Assembly: GCA_011947345.1 (NCBI GenBank)
Contig: JAAVTG010000359.1
Location: 1-64,000, forward strand
Origin: Phytophthora quininea
Lineage: Eukaryota; Oomycota; Peronosporomycetes; Peronosporales; Peronosporaceae
Length of the DNA stretch: 64,000 nt
Direction of reading: 5' to 3'
Positions 32,715 to 42,432 of this stretch are shown in pieces. The notes under the pieces are model-generated. The model did not search any database. It saw only the letters and a program-made list of their open reading frames with translations, and was not told the origin of the DNA. Position 1 is the first letter of the stretch, and each line of letters opens with the position of its first letter. The translations under genes and the position numbers were made by a program.

Positions 32715-34492
32715 ATGGCGACTCGAACTCGACGGCCGCGGGGTTTGTCTGCCAACCACGTCAATGAGGAGGAGCGGCTGGAGACAATCATGAACGACAA
32801 GTCCACGCTGGCATCGGTCCGACTGCTGGACAAGGAGAACTGGGTCAAGATGGAGCAGCGTCCCAATTGCTTCTACTGCGCTCGCAAGTTCCGACCGTTC
32901 TCGATTAAACGCCATTGCAGGTCGTGTGGAGAAATTGTCTGCTCTAACTGCTACCGGCGCCGGCGAGTGAGCGTGACCCCGACGCTGGAAATCTCGGTGC
33001 GCCTCTGCTTCGACTGCATCGACAAGGCCATGCTACATGCTGAAAGCCAAGCCTACATCCGAGGTCGTGCTGCTTCAGATCAAATATCATCATCTGAGGA
33101 GAGCGCCAGCCCAGCTAAGGGCACCATCAGCGACAGCGATGACAGTGATTCCCAGCGGAATGGCAAGCGGCTTTTTGGAGACAGCTTAAAGACCACAACA
33201 ACCGCTGGCACGTCGATGTGCAGTCGCTTCTCCGACTTGTCGGGTTGTGGAAACTGGAGTGACGCTGAGGACAACTTCAGTGACACTAGCAGTCTTGGCG
33301 GAAGCAATGGTCCTTCGTTTAGTCAACGTGGAAGCCGCCGCGGAGCTCCAGCTCAAGCTATCCCCACCACAAACATGATCGAGTTCCTTCCGGAACAGGA
33401 GCAATTCGAGATCTACGAAGCTCGTCGACAGGAAATCCTCGAGAAGTTCAAGGTGCTTGACACGCCACCTGAGAAGGAATACGATGCAGTTTGCGAGCTT
33501 GTTCGCAAAGTTCTCGAGTGCCCGGTTGCTGCAGTGGCGTTCATGGATCGCTCTCGCCAGTGGTACAAGGCTCGGTATGGCATTTCGCAAGCAGAGCTAC
33601 CTCGGGAAATTGCTTTCTGCTCTCAGGTCTTGCAGACACCACTGCCAACAACTGTGGTGGATGCCTCTAAAGACCCTCGATTCAGTCAGAACCCCTCGTC
33701 ACTGGCTCAGCTGGGATCCGATTTTACGCGTCTTCGCCCATTTGCGACCCCAGCACTGGAATCACCATCGGATCAGTTTTTGTGATGGACTCAAACCCGA
33801 AGCCAAAGTTGCCTCTCCGCACAATTGAAGTGCTTTCGTACGCTTCTTCGGCGGTTGAAAAACTTCTTCAAAGTCAAGAGACTACTCCTGTGCCGCCATC
33901 CATAAAACAAAAGCGGCATTCATCACCCAGTCTCAAGCTGCGGCGGGAATCGTTGCCTCCGTTTCCAGAGATTCGAGAAGCTTCACTTCAGTCCGTACCG
34001 GAGGATCGAGATGATGTTTCTATTCCATCCCCGCCTCGTTCCAACACTTCCAGCATGTCGTCGAGCAGCAACAGCAGCTTGCGAAGCAGCCGTGGGAGAA
34101 GCAGACGACGGCGTTCGTCAACTCCTCAGCAACGGTTCCAGCTTCTTGATCCGAGCTTGGAACTACCTCCCGCCTCATCGAGCAACAAGAAGCTCAGCGT
34201 CACGGATTTGGTTTCCTCAGAGCCGGCAAATCTTGTCACTCCTACGCAGCCAACGCCAGAGCAAGTTCAGAACCTCAATTCTTCCTGCATTGAGTTGTTC
34301 CACCGCATTACGTCCACACAGCAAATGCTAGCTCAGCAACACGACACGCTCCTGGCTACGTTGACGCAGCATTCGTCGCGAATCAGCTCGATCGAGACCA
34401 CAGTGGATAGAATTGAAGGTATCCTGTCCTCACAGCGGACGCAGGGTGTGCCGCTTGCACGAGTCACCACCAGTGAATTAGTTGACATGTAG
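32715..34492 (+). CDS. FYVE zinc finger-GAF domain protein
   Basis: From ATG 32715. Residues about 51-110 form a FYVE-type zinc finger (NCFYCARKF, SIKRHCRSCGEIVCSNC, LCFDC), with RHCRSCG standing for the R(R/K)HHCR phosphoinositide-binding motif. A Ser-rich linker leads to a GAF domain at about 230-360 (FKVLDTPPEKEYDAVCELVRK, AAVAFMDRSRQWYKARYGI, EIAFCSQVL, GITIGSVFVMDS). Then come a long Ser/Pro-rich tail and a short coiled coil (SSIETTVDRIEGIL). One T is missing at about 33724: restoring it gives SDFYASSPICDPSTG and joins the GAF halves. FYVE fingers target PI3P membranes; the GAF ligand is unknown. FYVE-GAF combinations are recurrent in oomycetes. Confidence 0.9.
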
Positions 34493-34638
34493 CTCCTCGA
34501 TGCATTTCAGTTTTGTAAATTGTCGCGTCCAAAACCACTGTGTATTTCTTCTTCATACCCGCGCATGAAGCTGCTAAAAACAAGTCTTCAGCAGATGGAG
34601 ACTGAATATGCTTCCCAATACCAGCCAAGGAAATGCAT

Positions 34639-36866
34639 CTAATCTGACGCATCTTCATCTTCGTCGTCACTCGAGACAAGTTCGTCGTCTTCGTCCTCAT
34701 CGTCAAACTCAACTTCCTCTTCTTCGTCATCGTCGTTAAAGGCAGCATCATCGTCATCATAATCCTCTCGGAAATGACAAGCAGAATCGCCTTCGTCCAG
34801 TACAATAAGATCTCCCTCTGATACAACACCCAGCTCAAATAATTCTTCACGGTACTTTGCAACCTGCTTGGCATACCGAACGCCTAGACGCACGTGCCTG
34901 AAGCGAAGCCCTAGATTGAGCCCCATGCTGACTGAGGGTACGGCTCTTCGTTCGGCACAATGAAACTAGCATCCATGTCCTCACAGCTTCCGTGAACCTT
35001 AGCATATGCTTGGAATGAAGACAACAAAACGTCTTTCCAATACGCCTCGATATGAGGGGAAAGATCCCCCAGATCAACATGGCGGCGATTGCGGGTCCTC
35101 TGTCTTTCCAACGCGTTCTTTTTGCCTTCTGGAGTCTGGATCGGCAGTAAGCCGGTAGAGCGCCGGTTGTATTGAAACAGCCAAGAACCCAGCTCGAAGC
35201 TGCGAGCGACATCAGGCCATCGTGGATCATCGATAGGTACTACGAAATTACGCGGGACTTCCGCGTCTTCGCCGTGGATTTCTTTATAGATCTCGACACA
35301 TGGCTCCACGATATCGCGCTTGATTGCAGTCTGAGACTTGTAGACGCTCCACACAAAGCCGATCTTCTCGAGGCGCTCTCGATAAAGCTCCACCTGCTGC
35401 GCATGCTGATGACGATTACGCATGTTGCGTACAGTGTGGCCAAGCTTTGTTCCCCACGACGGACGGGGCCACGTGCTTTCAGAGGGCACAATGAAACCTT
35501 GTGGGACGTGAGTGTCTCCGTAAATCTTCGCGTACACTTCTAACGCCGGCAGCACGCGATCCGCGAAAGCACTCTCGAAGGCGTTAAACTTGAAGCCCAA
35601 AGCGTCCAACTCTGCGAGCACATCGGTGACCTCCGAGTCATCCCGACCACCGCGGCGGATCCGCAGCACCTGTTTCCCAAGTTGATAACTACGCAACGAC
35701 TTCGGCCAGGACGTGTCCGTCGACGGCACTACCCACCACGAGGGCACGTCGCAGTGAGCATACTTGGCTTTGTATAGTCGCAGCGCCGGGAGAAATTCCT
35801 TGGCCCATTTGCCATATAGCGGCTCCCACGAGTACCCAATCTGCTTGAGTTGCTGTTTATCGTCGTGCATTTCCTCCCGAAACATTGGTTTGGAGTTGAT
35901 GGTCTCCACAATGTATCCCAATTGCAGCCCCCACGTGATCTCGGGCCACGGCGCTTCGCTCGGCACAACAAAGTCGACGGGAATCAGCGTCTCTCCGTCG
36001 TGCAAGCTCGGATAGAGCTCCAGCGCCGGCATGACAATGTGTTTCCAGACATCCAAGGCCTTCTCCTGGTTAAAGAAGTCCAGGTCTCTCAGATCCGCCA
36101 TGGATCTAGGCGTCAGTGCGTGTTCGTCTGCACTGGCTTTGACCTTGGTCACGTTGGAGCCCAGCCTGTAGCCCCAGCTCGCCTCGGGCCAGTGCTCATC
36201 GTTGGTGGGCACCTTGAACGTGTGGTGCACCTTGGTGTGGCCGTAGATGTCCTTGTACCTCTGCATCGCCGTGAGGAACTGCATCTGCCACTTCCACTGG
36301 GCGTCGCTCCAGACGAAGCCCATGTCGTCCAGCTGCTGCTTGCGCTCAGCCTGCAGCCCATCGTCCACTTCTCGTCGAAGGATCTGGCACTGCGTGCCCA
36401 GTTTGACGCCCCACGCGGCTCTGGGCCAGCGCTCGTCCCCCACCGGCACCCGGAAGTGCTGCCGCACGAATAAGTGGCCGTTCAACTGGCCAAACACCGC
36501 GAGCGACGGCAGCACCTGCTTCTCCCAGACATAGCTGCGCCAGTCGGCGTACGGGAAGCCGATGGTCTGCAGCAGCGCGCATTTGAGCGGGCTGCAGCGG
36601 CCGCGCGTGAAGAAGCGCATGCGTTCGCCCAGCGGCAGGCCCCACGTGTCCTCGGGCCACACAGAGCTGGCGGCGTCGGCGTCGGATGGTGGGGTGGGCA
36701 CGACGAAGTCTGCCGGCACGGTGAAGTGGCCCTCCAGACGGTGGAAAACCTGCAGCGCAGACAGAAGCAATCGGTCGCGCTCTGTCTTGGGCTTGACGAC
36801 CGCGGCATCGGAGAAGACGCGGCGCTGCAGCGGCCGCACGCGCCCGAGCAGCCGCAAGCTCTGCAT
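34639..36866 (-). CDS. Eight-repeat helicase-associated-domain protein, probable mitochondrial targeting
   Basis: The ATG at 36866 begins a basic, Arg-rich presequence (MQSLRLLGRVRPLQRRVFSD), consistent with mitochondrial import. The rest is built of eight repeats of about 75-80 residues, each with a helical L-P-A-L-x-x-Y/F start, a VPxxFVVP strand and a WP-x-x-x-W-G-x-x-LG block (WPEDTWGLPLG, WPRAAWGVKLG, WPEASWGYRLG, WPEITWGLQLG, WPKSLRSYQLG, WPRPSWGTKLG, WPDVARSFELG, YPQSAWGLNLG). This is the helicase-associated (HA) domain pattern, but no helicase core is present. One C lost near 34925 splits the last repeat; after it the protein ends in a long Asp/Glu-rich tail (stop at 34639). Role unknown; nucleic-acid binding is the family expectation. 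About 742 residues. Confidence 0.8.
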
Positions 36867-37029
36867 TTTAGTGGTCTTGTGCGTAAGTTTTGATACGCGT
36901 ACTTACTCGAGTACCGAGGTTTTATAGGTGGACACGTTCCCGAGGTTTTTCAGGTTGAAGTGACGCAGACTGCAACGTGCTGCGTCATTCTGCTTTTGCG
37001 TCGACGCCCTCAGAGCTTCCTGCCCTTCG

Positions 37030-38946
37030 ATGCTGCTCCGCCACGCCTCCCGCTCCGTGCTCTCGCGCAACGTGCGCGCCTTCTCTTCCTCGGTGGTGCG
37101 TGCGCTTCTGCCCTCCCCCTGCTCCGTCCCGGTGGTTCTGTTTAACACTCTCGGATCCTGCAGGAGAAGGTGCCGCTCTTCATCGACGGCAAGTTCGTGC
37201 AATCCAAGACGGACAGGTGGATCGACCTGCGCAACCCGGTGAGGCTTGTGGCGCACAGATGGGATTGGGATCTGCTGCAACCCTCGCGGCGCTCAACAAA
37301 TCGCTGGCGGTCCAGATACTCAATGACGTTTAACATGTACAGGCGACCAACGAAGTGATCTGCCAAGTGCCGGAGGCCACGAAGGAGGAGGTAGGACGTT
37401 ATTGCGGTACATGTGGGCAGGAGTCACGTCATGCTAACCAATTGTTGCTGTAGATGCAACAAGCGACGGCGGCGGCCGCCCGCGCCTACAAGACGTGGAA
37501 GGAGGTGGGCGTGCAGCACCGCCAGCGCGTCATGCTGAAGCTGCAGCATCTGATCCGCGAGCACATGGAGGAGCTGGCGCTGTCCATCACCAATGAGCAG
37601 GGCAAGACCCTCGCAGACGCTCGCGGCGACGTCTTTCGCGGCCTCGAGGTGGTCGAGCACACGTGCGGAGCCGCCACGCTCATGATGGGCGAGACTGTCG
37701 AGAACTTAGCCACATCGCTGGACACGTACTCGTATAAGCAGCCGTTGGGTGTGTGCGCCGGTATCTGCCCCTTCAACTTCCCGGCTATGATCCCGCTCTG
37801 GATGTTTCCCACCGGAACGGTAACGGGCAACACGTACGTTCTCAAGCCGTCGGAGAAGGACCCTGGCGCGACGATGGTACGTATCGTGCTGGCGGTTGCC
37901 TCGCCAAGGATCTAACGGTTGTTGTGTGGTGGCAGATCTTGGCGCGTCTGGCTCAAGAAGCAGGTCTTCCAGACGGCGTGCTCAACATCATCCACGGCGC
38001 TCATGTAAGATTTGCACCACTTCAACTTGTCAAGAAGTCGTTGTCTAAGCGCTGTTTTGCTCACCAGGATGCCGTCAACTTCATCTGCGACGCACCAGAG
38101 ATCAAGGCGATCTCATTTGTCGGCGGAAACCGGGCAGGTGAATACATCCACTCGCGCGGAAGTGCTAACGGCAAGCGTGTGCAAGCCAACCTCGGTGCCA
38201 AGAACCACGCTGTCGTAATGCCCGATTGCGACAAGGAACAAGCCATTGGTGCCTTGGCCGGAGCTGCTTTTGGCGCTGCTGGCCAGCGCTGTATGGCTCT
38301 CTCCGTTGTGGTGTTCGTTGGCAAGTCGAAGGAGTGGGTGCACGACATAGTGAAGAAGGCCAAGGAGATGAAGGTGAACGGTGGCCTGGAGGAGGGCACG
38401 GACGTCGGTCCGCTGATCACTGTCGCTGCCAAGGAACGAGCAGAACGTCTCATCCAAGAAGGCGTGGACAACGGCGCCGAGCTTCTTCTGGATGGCCGTA
38501 ACATCAAGGTGCCCAAGTACCCGAACGGCAACTTTGTCGGCCCCACTGTCTTGAACGGCGTCAGTGCGGAAAACCCTGCCTACGTGGAAGAAATCTTCGC
38601 TCCTGTGCTCGTTTGCACGTCCGTGGACACTCTGGAGGAGGCCATTGAGCTCATCAACCGTAACCCGTACGGCAACGGCACGTCGATCTTCACATCCTCG
38701 GGTGCCGCTGCTCGCAAGTTCCAGCACGAGATCGACGTGGGTCAGGTTGGTATTAACGTGCCGATCCCTGTTCCTCTCCCTATGTTCTCTTTCACGGGCT
38801 CGCGTGCTTCGATCCGTGGCGACTTGAACTTCTATGGCAAAGCTGGCATCAACTTCTACACGCAGATCAAGACAGTCACGTCTCTCTGGGACTACAACGA
38901 GAAGACTCGCTACAGCTCCGTCATGCCGACGCTCGGTCAGAAGTGA
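37030..38946 (+). CDS. Methylmalonate-semialdehyde dehydrogenase (acylating), mitochondrial, six exons
   Basis: Exons 37030-37095, 37164-37238, 37343-37390, 37454-37876, 37936-38004 and 38068-38946, all GT-AG. The N-terminus [22 protein letters not shown] is a typical mitochondrial presequence. ALDH landmarks: [31 protein letters not shown], the nucleophile in [11 protein letters not shown] and the C-terminal [18 protein letters not shown] plus [20 protein letters not shown], which are specific to the CoA-dependent MMSDH (ALDH6A1/MmsA) group. It converts methylmalonate and malonate semialdehydes to propionyl- or acetyl-CoA in valine and pyrimidine catabolism. No frame breaks. Confidence 0.96.
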
Positions 38947-39116
38947 GCAGAGTGAGAACGAAAGAAATCAAGGGATGTGTGTGAACAAGTTACACAAAGC
39001 AAAAGTGAAGCCCAAACCAGGAAGGTGTAACAGCGTGAAGTGCCGAGTACTATGAGGAATCGACACACGTTTACTGCTTGCAACCCCTCCCATACATTTG
39101 AACGCCTCCTTATCTA

Positions 39117-41141
39117 TCAGCGTCGCCTTCCACCACGACCGCCTCGGCCTCCTCGACCACCGCCGCGGCCACCTCCTCTTCCTCCACCGTAGTTACCACC
39201 ACCACCACCGCCGAAATCGTCACGATCCGTCCTCTCTTCATCAGCTACCGAGATCTCTGTTTCCTTAAGGTGTCGGCCGTCTGGTTCTTTGAGAGTGCAA
39301 TGGTTGGTCTGGTACTGACTGACGAACATCTCTAACTGACCAGCAGCGTTAGCGGCGCCAGTTTTGGCGTTCTTGCTGAGCCGTGGGCACACATCACGTG
39401 CGATGAGCACCAACAACTTGTGGAATTGAGACTTGTAGTTTCGCAGCAACTCGAATCCAGCCACCTCCAAGATGGTCAGCGTTAACGCGCCAGTCATGAG
39501 GTGTGACGGTTCGTTCACCAACCGTGCTAGCCATGACCAGCAATCGGCGAGGTCTAGTCCGGCTGGCGACGGACTACCATCCCACGGAGAAGTCTGACGG
39601 ACCGCTGCCAACACGGCGGAAATCATCGTCATGCGTCTTGTGTACTCGGTCACGTGCTCCAAGCCATCAGGGTCTGAGCTTTCACCTACAGCCTTCTGGA
39701 AACCCACGGATATCTTATACTCAGCAATCGACTGCAATGAGTGTTTCTCCGGGTTGTCTGGAATAGTAAAGACACAAGTCTTGTGGAAATAGCCAAGCAT
39801 GACGTCGGTCAGCTCGGGCGTCTGCACGCAGCTCATTTTAATGACGTGGGCGATGGGGTAGCACGATCTGCATCAAGAAACGATCGTCAAACTTCCCCAT
39901 GAATGACATGAAAGAGAGTACCACCGCACTTGTAGTCGGCACGACTTGCCACTTGTTTGGACAAGTTCGAGGCCACCATGTCGAGCGCGAACTTGAAATA
40001 CGCCTCGCCAGAAGACTTGGCCATGTGAAGAAGCTCTTGGATCTTGCTCACGACGTGCTTGATGGCCGAAGGAGCAGCCGCAATTTGGTTGCACACACCA
40101 GCCTGTTAAAGATAAGAGATACATCAACCAGACCGCTCAAACGTTTTGGGATGCCAGTGCGTCTACTACAACCCACCTCTCGCTTGATCTGCATACGGAT
40201 CTTCTTCACGTTCGGGTCAGGGCTGTCCAGAATCTCCGTAGTGTGCTGATGAAGCTCCTCCAGCCGCTTGATGCGTGCTCGTCCATCGGCAACGTACTGC
40301 TTGGCCTGCGCCTCGGCTTCTTTCTGGGCTGCCTTCTTGGCAGCAGCCTGCTTTTCGCGCTCTTCGTCCTCCTCTTTCGCCGCCGCCCGCTCAACAGCTT
40401 GCGTCTTGGCCTTTGCTTGTGCCTCTTCCAGCTCCTTGGTCGCCTTGCGTCCTGCTTCCAGAGCCTCCTCCTTGTCTTTTGCTTCTTGCAGCCTCTGCCC
40501 AGCAGCAGCAACGACAACAAATATGAATCCACCTCGCTCAACAGAACACGATCCAGTCATTCCCCTGTTTACCTTCTCGCGAGCTTCTTCCTTGCGTCTG
40601 AGCGCCGCCTCCTCTCGCTCCTTCCTCTGCTCTTCTCGTTGGATCTCTTCCCGTCTCGCTTGCTGGAAGGCCTTCAGCTGCTTCTCGACACTCTCAATGG
40701 CTCGTCTCTCTTGGCTGCGTATCTGCTGTAGCTTGGCGGAGGCCTCTTCTCCAGGTGCAAGTGGGTCCTCACCACGTCTGCCTCCTGTCCACTGCCAGCG
40801 CTGTCCACCTGCTGCAGCTCGTCCTCCGCTCGCTGTCGGGCCTTCTGCAGCGTCTCGCACAGCGTCTGGTATGCGCTGCTGTCCGTCACCGCCTGTACGG
40901 CCTTGCGCTCGCACGCGCGCTCCACCTGCTGCACCAGTTCCTGTCTGGACGAGGTCGTCAGCCGCAGCGAACTGAGCGGCGAGGAGACCTCGTCATCGCC
41001 ATCGCTCTCGTCGTCGCTGGAGGCTGTGGAGCTAGAGAAACTGGGCGCACGGAAGCGGCCACGTCTGGAAGAGGTGTCTGCGCGAGGCTTGGCCAGCGGC
41101 GGCGCGTCGTCGTCGAGCAGCGCGCCGAACCTCATCCGCAT
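39117..41141 (-). CDS. GLE1-like mRNA export factor with RGG tail
   Basis: The ATG at 41141 starts an acidic/Ser-rich N-terminus, then a long charged coiled coil (IESVEKQLKAFQQARREEIQREE, KDKEEALEAGRKATKELEEAQ), then the GLE1 C-terminal alpha-helical domain (AYFKFALDMVASNLSKQV, DVMLGYFHKTCVFTIPD, ADCWSWLARLVNEPSHLMTGAL, LTILEVAGFELL). It ends in a Gly/Arg tail (GGGRGGGRGGGRGGR). Introns 40495-40572 and 40103-40176. Frames change near 40790 (one base lost) and twice between 39850 and 39920, where GTLSFMSFMGKFDDRFLMQIV must be joined to IAHVIKMSCV. GLE1 with IP6 activates the DEAD-box ATPase Dbp5 at the cytoplasmic face of the nuclear pore. The RGG tail is unusual for GLE1. Confidence 0.85.
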
Positions 41142-41465
41142 CGATACCCCGCAGGTGATAAGACGTCAAGTGTGTTGATTAGCCGGGTCGATAACTTGAA
41201 ACAGTACTGAAATGACCAATCGCATGCTCTTAAACCTAAATCATAGTCTTGCGGTGACTAATTCATGTAAATGCGATGGCTACAGCAGAAAATACAGTGA
41301 TTTTATAATAAATGACTACCGGGAAGTATGTTATAAAACAGACTTTGGACTGTTGTAACTTTGGGGAGTCTCCCCGCCATTCAATGGCCTCGTAAAACCT
41401 CGATCCCTCCTCGCACGAAAGACACTCGCCTTCTTCCTTTCTTCGTGACCCAGAACAGCGCAATC
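41142..41465. promoter_or_regulatory. Divergent promoter region, GLE1 and RPS27
   Basis: About 320 bases between divergent starts. The RPS27 side has a pyrimidine-rich tract (cgccttcttcctttcttcgtg, about 41428-41448) just before the ATG, as is common upstream of ribosomal protein genes. No other feature. Confidence 0.4.
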
Positions 41466-41832
41466 ATGGTAAGCTCTCGGTGCATGCAGCAGGCCACAGT
41501 GGATGCAGGAACAGCATGGAAGGGAGATGTCGGCCCAACAAACAGGAACAGAGCGCTGATCTTTGCCGTGTGTTGATACTTCGCAGCCCCGTGACCTTCT
41601 GCACCCGACCGCCGCCGAGGAGGCCTCCAAGCACAAGCTGCGCCGCCTCGTACAGGCCCCCAACTCGTACTTCATGGACGTCAAGTGCCCGGGCTGCTTC
41701 AACATCACCACGGTCTTCTCGCACGCGCAGACCGTCGTGCTGTGCGGCTCGTGCTCCGTGATGCTGTGCCAGCCCACGGGCGGCAAGGCCCGCCTGACTG
41801 ACGGCTGCCAGTACCGCAAGAAGACGGAATAA
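41466..41832 (+). CDS. 40S ribosomal protein S27 (eS27), start codon on its own exon
   Basis: Exon 1 is only the ATG (41466-41468). The intron 41469-41586 (GTAAGC...TTCGCAG) begins directly after it. Exon 2 (41587-41832) reads [20 protein letters not shown], then [17 protein letters not shown] and [21 protein letters not shown]: a C-x2-C...C-x2-C zinc ribbon as in eS27 (Cys spacing CPGC and CGSC). 83 residues, usual length. Small-subunit protein. The split start is recognised because exon 2 lacks a usable ATG before the conserved DLLHP. Confidence 0.95.
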
Positions 41833-42432
41833 GTTTATTCGGTGGCACTAGACACTCGACGACGCAGGGACGGAGAAAGAACCAAGCAAGAAAGCAAGTT
41901 AGCCGCGCCCCATTCGATTGGAGTTCGTTACTTTTAGCTCGCTCGTTCTCTCGGCTTCGGACTCGCCCCGGACTCGACGTTTGTGAAGAGAGGAAGTTCT
42001 GCTAGCTACGGACGTGGCCGGCCGGATCACACAGGCACGCTGCGTCTATATGGAGGTAGCTGCTAACGTGAATCGAGGGACGTAAGAGTTGATTATTTTG
42101 CGGGGTTTTCATTCCATCTCGCTCGGTTGCTGCCTTGTACATGCAGGGTTTCTCCAGCAGGAGGAGATACCTGTCAGCAGGCTGGTCAACTCACTCCGCC
42201 GTCGGAGCTGCAAGCAACTTCATCGCTTTTTTCTTTGTTTTTTTGTTATGATCCCTAGTGCTGGTTTGACGTCGCTCATTTGCATCACCAGCGTGCTGTG
42301 TGTTCATCTTCCCCTGCATATACAAACGCCCTGGCCTGCACATCGCCCCTATGTTCATTTTCACTTTCTGCATGGAGTCATCATGTGGGTGGCGAGGCAG
42401 CAGTCCATGGGGTCGTTGCTGACAGAGCATAT
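41833..42432. other. Convergent 3' region, RPS27 and importin-alpha gene
   Basis: 600 bases of convergent 3' flank. A T-rich stretch (ttttttctttgtttttttg, about 42227-42245) and short frames only. No RNA gene seen. Confidence 0.4.

Noticed and set aside
35850..36473. 207-codon plus-strand frame opposite the HA-repeat gene
   Set aside because: The minus strand shows eight regular repeats; this is its complement.
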